A stretch of DNA of 64,000 bases from Gymnopus androsaceus JB14 (Eukaryota; Basidiomycota; Agaricomycetes; Agaricales; Omphalotaceae): positions 54,991 to 118,990 of the forward strand of contig ML769600.1 in assembly GCA_009733575.1 (NCBI GenBank). The letters run 5' to 3'. A model generated the notes under the pieces. That model was not told the origin of the DNA. It saw nothing but the letters and a program-made list of their open reading frames with translations, and ran no database searches. The translations under genes and the position numbers were made by a program. Below are positions 12,260 through 24,508 of the stretch, in pieces. Each line of letters starts with the position of its first letter. Position 1 is the first letter of the stretch.

Positions 12260-15200
12260 ATGTCTCTCTCACCACCTCCAACGTACGACGCTCCCTACGT
12301 CTCAACGACTTTGAAGCCTTATCTTGAGCTTCCTCATCTTCTTTCCCTAACTTGGCTTGCGTATCCAATCCTTTCCCTCCTTTTTGTCGCGTTCCGACTT
12401 CAGCTTTCACTGGATTCCGCCCAGAGTGATGTCGCTAGCGCAAAGAACGATCTTCTTGCTGCTTGCCAGGCTGCACAAAAGGCCGCTACTGCCGCAGCAA
12501 GCATGCCACGGTACATGGCTCTTGCAACTAATGAACAGTTTGTCAGTGCTGTTAATGATGCCATGAACGCTGCTCGGGCTACCCTTGTCCTGTCTCTGAC
12601 AATCATGGAGGCCATCATCGATTTCATCGTGGATACTTATAGATCCACCTTGCTCTGTTTCGTCGAACTGGTTGTACGTGGCGCGCTTTCACTTGTGATC
12701 AGTGCAGTAGCAGAGGTACGTTTAACATTTCTTAAACTGACTATCTTGTCCTGACATGCTTCTAGTTCAGCGCTGCCGTCTCAGATGTTGCCTCTGGCAT
12801 AGGTTCAGCTATCGAGGACAGTATCAGCGGTGCCAATTCAGCCATCACTTCAGCCATTAATGCTATCAACAAAGTCAACCCGTTTGGAAACATATCTATT
12901 CCTTCCATCCCTACTCCTGATTTGAGCGCACTCAACAACGTCACGCTTCCCTCCAGCTTCCAAAATGCCCTGAACTCACTCAACAGCTCTCTTCCTACGT
13001 TCTCTCAACTGAAACAAGATATCGACAATATGTATGTTGTTTCTTATTGCTTTGATACGATTCTCTAACCACCTTTTTTTAGCATTGATACTCCATTCGA
13101 GCTCTTGAAGAGTGACATAAACGACACTTTTGCTGGGCTATCTTTCAACTCTTCATTGTTCACTGTACCTCCGCAGAACGAGCTCACATTTTGCGATAAT
13201 CTCGACACGTCGATTGTTGATGATTTGGGCCAGGATCTAATCAAGGTTGCCAAAATCGGGGTCGTATTACTTATCATTCTCGCTCTGATTCTCACCGGTC
13301 TTAACTGCTTGTTGGAGTGGTATAAGTGGCGCTGCCAGAAACGCCATCTAGAGTATACGCGACAAGCTTGGTCGACCGATCCAATCGTGTCCCGCAGCAA
13401 GGGTTTGGGTGTACCTTCGGTCGCGCTTACAGACTATAATCTGCTTATGCTCCAGGCCAACGGTACGCATCCCTTGATCACTCGGATCATCAACCAGCTT
13501 TCCGCTCGACTTCATTTCTCCCCCACTACTTTCACCAACTTTTCCTGGTTCCTGCACTACATCTTCCATGCTCCAGCCCTCGCATGTTTCCTCATCGGTT
13601 TCTTTGGTTTATTGTCGGTCGAACTGCAGATCATAGCAGTTCGTCCTTTAGAAGCCAAATACTCTGCTCTTGCAGTCGCCTCTGCCACCGACTTTTCCAA
13701 TACAATCGCCACCTCCATTAATGGTAGCATGTTCAACCAGTCTGCTACCTACGCCAACAGTGTAAACAGTCATATCGATGCCATTCAGTCTACTATCAAT
13801 GATGGACTGTTTGGCTGGGTAAATGGCACCACAACCACTCTCAATAACACTATCGCGACTTTCTACAGCGACATCCAGGGTGCGATTTCCGACGTGTTCA
13901 ACGGCACTCTCCTTGAACAGCCACTGCAAGAGTTTATCTCTTGCTTCATCGGTTCCAAAGTTCAGGATATTGAGGAGGCCCTCACGTTCTTGAATCAGAA
14001 CTTGCAGATCGATATGCCACGCATGAACCAAAGCATACTCGTACTTTCTCCCGAGTCTGTAAATGAAGTCACTCAGCCCATCGCCGCAGCTGCTGTCGGC
14101 AATGGTTCGTCACCCGATGGTGGTTTCGTTGGGAAGCTGGTGAACGACTACGTTGCTTCCTTGAAAAAGGAACGGATAATGTTCTCAATATTCATGGGCT
14201 TGTGGGCAGTTGTCGTTTTCATGGGAATTTGTATTCTTCTTTGGAGTACTTATGGTAAGCGGTATTTGGAAAAGAGGAGGCAAAGGAAATGGATGCAGGA
14301 GCAGCGTGGTGGGGTTGATGGTTTGGTCGTTCCCTTCCGTCTAGGTCCACCCAGCAGCGAGAAGCCGGTTACCGATTTCCTTTCCGCTACTCCCTCGTCT
14401 CCCAACGCTCCTGGTGGTTCATCTATCCATCGTTCGCCTTCTGCAGGCTCTTCGAAAGTGCCGCAGTCCTCGGATCCCAAGACCGGAAAGAGTTGGGAGA
14501 ACTTCTTTGGTGGCATGTCGTCACGGAAGAAGGCGTTTCCTACAATCAGCAAACCGTTCAAATTGCTGTCTGTGGTCGCTCCAAAACCGGAGCGGGCCGA
14601 TGTAGAAACTCAAGGCGTTGAGCATGAAAATAGGGAGGGTAATACCTGGTTTGGACGTTTCGCTGGCGCCTTCGGCAAGAAAACGTCTGAACCCACATCT
14701 CCGACCTACCCAACGGCTCCATACGAACGCTCACGTCCTGAGCTTCGGATATCCATCGACCGCGCTTCTAGTATACGTGCCTCTGCAGAAAATCAGAATA
14801 ACGCCAATGAACCACACTCGCGGTGGTCTACTTCTCCCGAAGTGACGAAAATCGCTCCCTGGATGGGTATGCTTTCTCCTACTCGCAGGAGTTACGACCA
14901 TGGTCCTCCTACCTCCGCAGTATCGTCCAGTCGTCTCAAGACGCGTCAGAATGTCCCTGCAGATGTTAACTCTGTGTACGAAAGTTCCGTTGTTCAGGTC
15001 CTAGCTCCACCCCTGCATCATGGATTCACCGGTGTGCCTCCTTCGAATACTCAACCTTCTCTCTCCCGTTCTGCCCTTGAACCACCTAGAGATCGTCATC
15101 GTCGCTCATCATCTGTTCCTGCCTGGAAGATGCCCACTGCAGCAACGGAAGGGTCGTCCGTCACCCCAGTTACTCGGTTCTTGACTTCCAATTCAGCTCG

Positions 15201-15384
15201 GCGGTCTTCAAACGTCGATCCGTTTGCGACACCGTTTGATGATGAGCATCAAGTGGTCGTAGATCCTACTCGCAAGAGGAACGTCGATCCGTTTTCGACG
15301 CCTTTTGATGATGAACATCAAGTCGTGGTAGAACACGCTCCTACTCGCAAGAGCTACATGACGAACCCCTTCATTGTCATGTAA
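12260..15384 (+). CDS. PRM1: Plasma membrane fusion protein PRM1
   Basis: Exons are 12260-12715, 12766-13031 and 13083-15384, summing to 1,008 codons. Introns are 50 and 51 nt. PRM1 is a multi-pass membrane protein that stabilises plasma-membrane fusion between mating cells or hyphae. Hydrophobic segments occur near the N-terminus ([19 protein letters not shown]), in exon 1 ([16 protein letters not shown]), in exon 3 ([20 protein letters not shown]), then [19 protein letters not shown], and a last one near 14180-14250 ([19 protein letters not shown]). Extracellular loops are rich in N-glycosylation sequons. The cytoplasmic tail is long, Ser/Pro-rich and charged. The extreme C-terminus carries two copies of a module around [16 protein letters not shown], so the tail has expanded recently. 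The mating pheromone gene about 19 kb away fits the same biology. Confidence 0.88.
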
Positions 15385-16527
15385 TCCCTTTTCCTTCTCT
15401 TGGTACACGAATCCTCACGAGTCCGAAAGCGCTTTGGACGCTTCTATCATACCTATCCTATACCTCGCCGGTCATCGCAAGACTGGTTTTAATACGGCTT
15501 TCGTTACAGACGGATAGCTCGTTCTCTTTTTCCTTTCATCCATCATCCACTTTTTTGCATCGATAAATCCAGTGTTTTCTTCCTGCTTTTCCTTACTTGT
15601 ATTTTTACATGATGACGACTCTCCTCCGATATGCAGGACATCCGAGTGTAGCCTTTGTATATACGATATAATTAATGACCTACTGTAGCACTCAATGAAT
15701 CCAGTTGTGAAGATTTTCACTTAAGAGGGAAGCCCGAGCAGAGGGCTTGAAGCAAGCACACCTCGCGAAGCACACCAGCCTCACCTAGGCCTTGAGCCTG
15801 ATTGATAGAACTTTGTGATACTTTTTTCTTCCCTAGATTGGTGGAATGCTCAATTGTTGAGTGACGCACAGCCACGAGCAGTCTTGGCGAGAGCCAGCAA
15901 GGTCCAAAGGGTAGTAGTAAAGGCTTACGACTCTTAAGAGTTCAACGAGTGCTAAAATCGATGCCTCAAAGGCCTATGGGATGGAGTTGGCGCGGGATTA
16001 AACGGAAGTATTTTCTCATCACAGGCGTCTGAAAGATCATTTTTCTGACCACCGACCTTCACCGACCTTTACCGACGGCACATCGCGAGCCTCTCCTCAA
16101 CTTGTACTCTTGGGAAGTTGCAATAATTGATCTACCCAGTCTACCCCTGACACTAATTCACTTTCCACTAAATCATTTCTTAACGACGTGGCACGCCCGA
16201 CTAGCATTGGACGTTTCTCGCGAGCAATTCGCAAGTTATGGTATAACTTCTGTCAATAATCTATCCTCTTCTGATCCTCTTCCAAGATTTTATTAAAAAT
16301 TTAGTTTGTCTACGTTGTGTCTACGCGAACGGCGCTGTAAAACTATAGTCGCCGCTGTATCTATTTTCGTGATTTTTTTTTTCATATATCCGTGTGACAA
16401 TCGCATCCCATCCCTTCGTTCTGTCAGAATTCAGTATAGAAAACGGCAAAACTGCCCCCATTTGGCATTTTCTTTTTTGTATCTTTCTTCTATCTACCGC
16501 CACCAACCCCTCTCTATCTTCTCAAAA
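15385..16527. other. Intergenic, no gene seen
   Basis: This contains the PRM1 3' flank and the promoter side of the hydrolase gene, with only short unsupported frames. The last 100 bp is pyrimidine-rich, typical of fungal promoters. Confidence 0.4.
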
Positions 16528-17971
16528 ATGCCTTTCGTTCAGGTGAAGACGCGTTCTGGGAAAATCAAGTTTCACTACACAATCAGTACTCCCAAGTCAG
16601 ACGTTACAGAGAAGATAGATCCAACCCTTCCCGTGGTGCTGTTTTTCCATGCACTTGCCTTTCCTCATGTATTCCACTGTAAGTGCTCCCCTGCAATACT
16701 ATTCACAGGATTCCTGACGTGCTATGGAAGCTCAATTTGGAGACCCTCTACTTCGCAAGTTCAACCTTGTTGTATTCGACTTCAGATCGCACGGGGATAC
16801 AGAGGCGGATGACTTGCCTGAAGGCTATGAGGTGAAGGATGCAGCAGAAGATGCGTTAGCATTTATGGTACGCTACGTTTTGCAAACATCTAGCCTGGAA
16901 TCAAACTGCCCGAGCTAGAGCATGCTGGTTCCCAGGCTAGCACGCATCCGAATATCCCAACTCACACTTTGTTATAGGATGCTATCCACCTTCCGCCGTG
17001 TCATTTCGTAGCTATAGACTTGGGAAGTCCCGTTGCTTTGCAGATAGCGGTCTCTCAACCCGATCGCGTCTTATCTCTTTTCTTCATTTCACAAACTTGC
17101 TTGGACGAGGTGCGTTTCCTTGACTATTACATTTGGGCAATTCCTAACGTTCTTTTCTTGTTTAAAGCCTCCAGATGTGTGCGAAGGCCATCACCAAGTA
17201 TACGACTGCTGGACCTCTGCATTCCCTGCTCCAGATAAGTTCGATACGGAGCGTATGATGGAAGGAGGTTATGGGTTCTCGCAATTCATGTTCAGTAACA
17301 ACATGACAAATCTAGCACAAGCGTACGTGTCTCTATCAGGTATTTATCTTGAGTCTTATGCATCTTTTTAGTATGTTCAATGTAACATTTCCGATATGCC
17401 AGAAGCATTGGGGTTATCCCGGGTTGAGAAACTATCGTATTGCCACTCTCGAATTTCTGGTGAACCGAAGATCACAATCTAAAGCGGCTTTATCCCGCCT
17501 ACGTTGCCCCGTGAAGATCGTATACGGTACAGACGATGTGGCGTATCCTCTGGAGTACACTGAAAAGTTCTCGGAGGACTTGGAAGAAGCTGGGGTGGAT
17601 GCAAGCGTATGTATCTTTGTCAGGCAGTTATCCTGAGTCTTACGCATCCTTTCAGTTATTTACTGTTCCAGGAGCGCCTCATTTTGCCTGTCTTGATCAC
17701 GCTGATGAGTGGGTTTAATCATCTTCAGTGCTTTATAACTTTGCTAATACAGACCACCAGGATCGATCCTGTTCTTCATGATTTTATCATGCAAAACGAT
17801 GACCGAAAACCACCACCGGTCTCGGGCATCTTATCCCCATGGGATGCCTTTTTACGATCTGCTGGATGGGACCCAGAGGGTGCCCACAACTCTGACGATG
17901 ACGATTTTACTGTTACATATGTGAGTGGGCTGAATTTAATGAAAGTGGTCGCTCAACATCGCATGCACTGA
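16528..17971 (+). CDS. Alpha/beta-hydrolase fold protein with Asp at the usual Ser nucleophile
   Basis: A plausible model starts at ATG 16528 and uses introns at about 16679-16730, 16868-16978, 17109-17168, 17323-17371, around 17609-17655 and around 17716-17762. The protein shows the oxyanion-side strand (LPVVLFFHALAFP), the FDFRSHG turn, the nucleophile-elbow region (HFVAIDLGSPVALQIAV), an acid-loop region (VKIVYGTDDVAYP) and the terminal catalytic His context (VPGAPHFACLDHADE). The elbow reads A-I-D-L-G where relatives have G-x-S-x-G, so the nucleophile would be Asp, as in haloalkane dehalogenases and epoxide hydrolases, or the enzyme is inactive. The substrate is unknown. Several acceptors are AAG-type, so exact exon edges may shift by a few codons. 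Confidence 0.65.
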
Positions 17972-19331
17972 ACAGCCTGGACATTAAATTACATTTCCAT
18001 GTATACATATATTGTAGCTCCGTCAATAGAAGGACCGTAACTAATTATCATGTTAGACATCATCGCTCTTGGAATGACCGAAATGCTACGAAAGGGTACG
18101 AGCCCCTCCGAGTCGCTCGGTACTCCAAGTGATCGGAACTGATTCTTGCCAGATTCTTATCAATGTGTGGAACCTGGTAAGACCATCGCGAAGCTGATAG
18201 GATCGAATCCAGGAGGTGGTTGCGTGTTCAATGTTAATCCTCGCGCATTGTGCTGTTCAAGTCAAGTAAGCTATTTCTTTATGTTTATCTTAGTTACTCA
18301 TTCGCAAATAGACCCAAGTAGACCAAGCTATTAGGAATGAAGGTGTGTAAGCTCAACCCCAAAGAAAGGAGTGCGTGCTGTAATGTCACTGGTCCAGGCT
18401 TACTGGTTAGTAGATGTGAGTTCATGTCGATCTTAATTTTTGTCTAGTGCCTGACCTCGTGTAAAGCCTTTCGTACTCCCCGAGGAGTACGCCCCCGAGT
18501 ATAGAGGAAGGCCTGCTAGCTTATATCACAATCGTTGGCCAAGGGCAAATTAGTGCCTGCACCGGTGAAGCTGATGCCTCACGGATTGGCTAATATTCCG
18601 GATGGATTAGTCCATTCAACTTTGCTCTCCTATTAGCATGTCTTCGCAGTAGGGAAGATTATCTGGCACCTCTGGAGTATTATGGGACTCACGAGATCAA
18701 TAGGTGGCGAGGGAGCTAGGGGCTCGTTCGTCGCGTTGGAGTAGAGGATCCTGGCATTTCGGCCCGGGCTTGGTGCCAGTACATACAGCATAGGCTTTAG
18801 TTGTATTCACTCATGTTCTCTGCGACTACGACTCACTGAGGGTGGGCTTCTCCACCTCAGCATAGAACTCGTTTAACTTTAATTTGAGATCAATAACTCC
18901 AGCTTTGACAGTTGCGGATTGGTTGCGGAAGTAAAGAGATCATGATGATGTAGCTGTGGCAAGACTCAGGAGGCGTTCAGGCATAATCTGTTGACGGAAT
19001 GGCTGAACTGAATTGAGTGTTAGATAGCGATCCTCAGTGCGACAACCACGACAACCAGGGTGGCAGCGTCAGGAAACAGGAAGGTCGGATGGGACAATGG
19101 GCATATCCTCTGCGTGTTCTGGAGTAGATTTGAACCTCGCCGCCTATTCTCAACTAAAGAGACGACAAATGGTTTATCCAAAAAAACAGAGGTAATGGTG
19201 GGTAGCAATCTTTCAGGAAGTTATGGAAGCAAAACATCATGTTAGAAGCATTAGAATGTACAACAGTGGGAATTCCGAAATCAGGTACCAAGAGCTTCAG
19301 ATATAAAAGGAAAGATTATACACTTCTTACT
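17972..19331. other. Gene-poor interval of 1.36 kb
   Basis: No coding exon or RNA gene could be supported. A short hairpin (arms around GTACTCC and GGAGTAC near 18473-18490) is visible. A T-loop-like GGATCGAATCC near 18200 lacks the rest of a tRNA. Confidence 0.4.
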
Positions 19332-20671
19332 TCACCGCTCCTGCACGTTGTTGAGTAAACGAAGGATGCTGAGGACTAAAGAACGAATTGTCAGTACACA
19401 ATATAGCCGGGAAAGAAAACCTTACAGAGATTGATGAAACTAGGGCGAGAGAGTCAATGAGCAACATAATGACTCCAAGTTGAAAAAACATACTCAAGAT
19501 AGAGGCTAATGGCACCCATAATGAACTCATCAGGCGACAGCTTGGCATTGATCATGTAGGTGTCGTAGACAATGTATCCGCTGAAAAGGAGACATCCTCC
19601 AGCCGCATAGATAAGATCCATAGTTTGGTTGAAGGGAATGAAAATTCCGACTAGCCCAGTCATGACTGCCGGAAATGATGAGCATCACAATGGTGCTTAG
19701 GCCAGGACGGATGGAACTCACAGAGGGCAATCAATCCGCCAAACAACCATGGTCCAAGGCCAGAAAAGTCATACTGCGGATGCGAGTCAGAGTTTGGATA
19801 CGGCTCTAACAGCTTCATAACAATACCTTGGACTGGAAGGTGAAGAGAGTAAGACCTAAGAAGACTCCGAGCGTGATGAGGCTGTATCCTGATCAGTCTA
19901 AGACAGATGGGGAAATGATGAGAGCAACATACAGAGCTTGAAGAACGATATGCGAGTCAAAGAAAGCAACAGTGACACCGAGCGTAAAGGCCTCCATGAC
20001 AGTGAACGTCGAAAGCAGCACAAAATTCAATGGGTGGTCATGCCTATGGACTCGTCAGTAATGCTAGATGAGATTGATGTTCGTTTTACCTCTTCCAGTA
20101 AAGCAGTCCGAGATTGACCAGCGTGCCGAAAAGAGGGACATAAAAGGACCAAGTGCTATTAAGCAGGGATTAGTATCGTAGAATGGAGTCAATGAGCAAA
20201 GAGCGCACTGTTGAACAACCCAAAAGACAGCTGTCTCGCTTTGAGAAATCCCACCAGCGACTATACAAGTAGCAAGCTAAGAAGCGAATCAACAGCTTAT
20301 TCAACGTCGAAGGAATGAAAAGGTCCTACAATTTGACAGACTATTATGCAAATATAAGTATCAGATCTTGGACAAACTTGACGGACTCACAGAGAATCGT
20401 GTAGACTTTACGAACAAAACCATTCCGAATTGCCGGGGAGCTCTCTGCCACAGTCGTTCCGTACTATAGAATGATCTGTGAGATGAATATTGCTGGGAAT
20501 AACAAGCTTACGCACCTTGAAATCGTCAGGAATATCGTCTTCAGGCTGGTCAAAGAAGCCTCCGCTCGAGGAACCTATAAGCGGGTCCCGAGACTCATCT
20601 CTGCCGTTACCTTGCTTCGGTGAAGGTGATGCAGAACCGTATGAAGGTGGAGGTACAGGATATTGGCTCAT
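19332..20671 (-). CDS. Bax inhibitor-1 family (TMBIM) membrane protein
   Basis: This is a multi-exon minus-strand gene starting MSQYPVPPPSYGSASPSPKQ and ending ILRLLNNVQER. It begins with a Pro/Ser-rich cytoplasmic N-terminus, then about seven hydrophobic segments. These include PLNFVLLSTFTVMEAFTLGV, LITLGVFLGLTLFTFQSKYD, YDFSGLGPWLFGGLIAL, and the signature-like block GGCLLFSGYIVYDTYMI followed by PDEFIMGAISLYLE. These match the UPF0005/BI-1 family, which in yeast (Bxi1) resides in the ER or vacuole and modulates calcium leak and cell death. At least seven short introns interrupt it. The first ATG is followed directly by the family-typical N-terminus, so the start is secure. Confidence 0.85.
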
Positions 20672-21647
20672 AGTGAAGGTTAAGATGACGGATCCGAAAG
20701 ACGACTAAAGTGGCGTGAGGAGATGATTAGACAATGCCGTTCCTGCCGTTTCTCTGGTCAAAGCGTGAAGCTTCATTTTTCCCTTCAACTCCGAATCAAT
20801 CAACGGATCCACCAAACTAGAATCGCGCCCGAGTGTTCATCGGATCCCCTTTGCACTTAGCAAACAGGTCTACTGTAGACTCATGATGAGAACCCGCTCA
20901 TTGTCTACCAACTACAGCTGAAACTTACAGTCGGGAGTGCTGAAGTACATTCAGTGCGGCAATATTGCGAAGACCACTGTAATGGTTCGTTCGGACCTTC
21001 GGTTCTTCCTAATCAAGTCTTACTGCCGTCATATGAATGAGAGATGGAGGCTAGAGCTCCGAGCAATTCTCTCAATGTGTGCTGTCTGCGATGAATTCAT
21101 ACGGTTTTGGTTATATTTAGCTGGTTACATCGATTCTTCAACCAAAAATCCCATGTCGATTTCCAGACAGCCACTTCAAGCTTCCGCTGTGCCAGTGGCG
21201 GCCAGATCCCCTTTACTTCCCGACGAAGTTGTCCTATATCCCGACATCTGTCGTGGTATTGACTTTATTTAAATTCTTGCACTTCACCTAGACTGACCTT
21301 TTATGCTTTAGTCTCGTTTCCATTGATGAAGCTCACAAATCAGACGGATTAATGGACGCTTTGACGTATCTGCCAATGTTTCACCTTCACCCCCATTCAC
21401 AGATATCCACGCTGCTAGGCACTGCATAGATTGCTCGCCCGTTTCATTCGAAACCATGGATGAAAATAGCAATGCCATTCTCTCAATGGAGCAAAATACG
21501 TAGAAATGAGTCGACTGTATTGCTGTAGCTGGCCTTGTCTGGCTGTTCATATACCGGTGTCTAGAAATACAAGAATCGGTATAAAAGCAAGCAAGGAACT
21601 CTCTCTTTCCTCAGTCCTATCCTGTTCCTTCATTTCTGTTATCTGCA
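20672..21647. other. Divergent intergenic region between BI-1 and laccase
   Basis: This holds the BI-1 promoter (minus) and the laccase promoter (plus). A 111-codon frame at 20937-21272 has no recognisable features and is not supported as a gene. Confidence 0.4.
21580..21587 (+). promoter_or_regulatory. TATA box of laccase gene
   Basis: TATAAAAG lies 61-68 bp before the laccase ATG and is followed by a pyrimidine-rich leader, consistent with a strong regulated fungal promoter. Confidence 0.6.
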
Positions 21648-24227
21648 ATGCGTCTTTCCTTAGTCTCACTTGCAGTGCATCTGCTCTATGTTCACGGTCT
21701 CGATGTCATCCGCAACAACGGTAATTTGGAGATCACGAACGCGCAAGTGTCCCCAGATGGCTTTACGCGCTCGTAAGCCATTCCTACATCTGTTGGAGAC
21801 ACGAGTTGTACTCACTACCTACCATGATCAGTGCTGTTGTAGTTGGTACGAGCGCCGGCTCTGGGACCACACCAGGCCCTCTTATCATGGTATTATATTC
21901 GATTCATTGAAATACCTTTACTCATTCCACGGATTAACCAGGGAAACAAGGTGAATATCCTTTGTTATTCAATCCAAATACCTTCGCTCATTCCACCGAT
22001 TACTAGGGTGACAGCTTCAACTTGAATGTCATTGACTCGTTGGCAGACACAGATATGAACCGGACGACTAGCATCGTAAGTCTCAATACTTCTCCTCCTC
22101 CTTCATCCGTTGACAAGTGCTTTTAAGCATTGGCATGGTATATTCCAGGAACACACCAACTGGGCTGACGGTCCAAGGTCAATATTTATTCGCTTATGCC
22201 TTTCGACTTTGCTGATGTCTTCGTTCTAGTTTTGTCACTCAGTGTCCCATAGCTCCCGGAAACTCTTTTCTTTATAGCTTCAAGGTTCCTGATCAAGCAG
22301 GTACCTTTTGGTATCACTCCCACTTGGGTGTTCAGGTAAATCCATGGCTGATCATAGTCATAGTGCGTGCTAATATTGCTCCCTAGTATTGTGATGGTCT
22401 TCGCGGTCCGTTAGTCATCTATGATCCTCAAGACCCTCAAGGTATTTTAACACAAGTATCTTTTTATTCAAATCATTAACATCTGTTTGCGTTAAGCACA
22501 TCTCTATGATATTGACGATGGTCTGTCGAATTGCTACTTCAGCAATGAATACCGACGCTGATATTTTTTTTTCACTGAAGAAACTACAATCATAACTCTT
22601 GCTGACTGGTATGCGCTTTCGCGATTGGAAGTTACATCCAGTTCTGATTTAATTCGACATTTCACAGGTATCATCTCCTGGCTATGCAAGTCCTCGCAGA
22701 TGGTGCTCCATTGAATAACGCCACATTGATTAACGGTCAAGGACGTTACCCTGGAGGTGTAAGCTATTGCGCCACTGGTTGTTTAATCTTTACTGAATGT
22801 GTTCCCCAGCCTGATGTTGCTCTAGCTGTGGTCAGCGTCCAGTCGGGCAAACGCTACAGATTCCGGCTTATCTCCATGGCATGCGATCCCAACTACATGT
22901 TCTCGATTGACGGGCATAATTTAACGGTTATTGAGGTGACGCTCTCTTTCTTCATGGTCCATAAAATATCTAATAGTGTGATTAGGCTGATGGAGTAAAC
23001 ACGGTCCCGGTTATTGTAGAGCAGATTCAGATTTTTGCCGCTCAACGATACTCCTTTGTCTTGAATGCAGTAGAACCAGTCGGGAACTATTGGATTCGGG
23101 CACTTCCTAGCACTCCTCTTCAAGGAACGACGAACGACTCATTTGCGAATGGCATCAATTCTGCTATTCTTCGGTATTATGGTGAGCTTATGTTCCAACT
23201 CCCCAGAATCCAACTAATATCCATTTCTAGGGGCTCCTAATGCTGATCCCACAACCTCTGAATCCACGCCTACCGCCGTTATCGATATCGACGAACAGAA
23301 TCTCCATCCCTTAACGAACCCTGCTGCGCCTGGCCAGCCTTTTCCAGGAGGTGCTGATAAAGTGATAAACATGACACTGGGCTTTAACGCTACTACCGGA
23401 CAATTTTCGATAAACGGTGTTCCATTTATTTCACCCACCGTCCCTGTTCTTCTTCAAATCCTCAGCGGAACGCTGCAAGCGCAGGATCTTCTCCCCAAGG
23501 GAAGTATATACGGATTGCCTAAAAACTCGGTCATTGAAATCAACATTAACGGTGGTAATGCCGTGGGGGGTCCACATCCCGTGGGTTCTCTTCTTTCTCT
23601 ATCTTCTTCCATATCTCATCATCTACATTATACGCCTTAGTTCCATCTGCACGGGGTATGTTCTAGACGGTACTTTTACACCTATGCGCGCTTGCTTATA
23701 TCTTCTGATTCAGCACACTTTCTCTGTCATTAAACCCGCTGACTCTGACGTCTACAACTTCGTAAATCCGGTAAGTATTCTGATTCTTTCCTATCGCTCT
23801 ATTCTCCTCACATCGTTCACCAGGTTCAACGAGATGTAGTCCCTGTAGCGGCAGGGAATACTACCTCGTTCAGATTTGTCACTAACAACCCCGGCCCATG
23901 GTTCTTGCATTGGTACGATATTTGCATCTTGACTGTGAAGTCCTCGTTCTAATTGAATCTTATCGCAATAGCCATATCGACTTTCATCTTGCCGCGTGAG
24001 TTCATTGGACACGAATACATTCCTGTATAAAGATACTCATTATTTGAACAGCGGCCTTGCTGTGGTCATGGCGGAGGATATAGCTGATGTTCCGTTCAAC
24101 GACCCAGTCCCAGGTGTGTTGCGACTGTTGTATACGAGCTGTTTTTGTCATTAATTTCAACTCTCTTGCAGCCGAGTGGGATGCTCTCTGCCCTATCTAC
24201 GATCACCTCAGCCCTTCTCAGCTGTGA
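21648..24227 (+). CDS. Laccase (multicopper oxidase, EC 1.10.3.2)
   Basis: A secreted blue-copper oxidase that oxidises phenols and reduces O2 to water; roles include lignin breakdown, pigment formation and morphogenesis. A signal peptide ([17 protein letters not shown]) precedes three cupredoxin domains. All four copper-ligand blocks are present after splicing: [28 protein letters not shown], and [15 protein letters not shown], which holds the T1 Cys. Only GT-AG splicing at more than a dozen short introns restores the frame. They include ones that interrupt the second copper-binding region, HPFHLHGH and HCHIDFH. A 9-nt micro-exon (21942-21950, G-N-K) matches a known quirk of agaricomycete laccases. 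The stop TGA is at 24225. No inactivating change was seen. It is probably about 520-530 residues and glycosylated. Confidence 0.92.
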
Positions 24228-24508
24228 ACAATCCACTGTTTAAATATCACCACTATCATCACTCGCTTAACCAAAGAACTCTAGCTTTCCCTTCGTCTCT
24301 TGATATTTATGTTATTAACAAGTAGTGTCCAAATAATCTAGGGACTTGTAGTTGTTTATCTATCGACGTTAATCGTGTAGTTACCGTCGCACTTTATTAC
24401 TTCAAATATATCATTAATTCCTGTTTTCGGTTAAATAGCTCATTGCTTGCTCAAGTGAGATGTTAGAAATACAGCTCTATATCTATTATCGACTAGTATG
24501 CATTACTT
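24228..24508. other. Convergent 3' flanks
   Basis: A short AT-rich spacer between the laccase stop and the stop of the minus-strand hydrolase. No gene seen. Confidence 0.5.

Noticed and set aside
18180..18260. tRNA gene suggested by GGATCGAATCC
   Set aside because: B-box-like sequence only; no A box, acceptor stem or cloverleaf could be drawn.
20937..21272. 111-codon plus-strand ORF between BI-1 and laccase
   Set aside because: No recognisable domain or splice support; it lies in the divergent promoter region.
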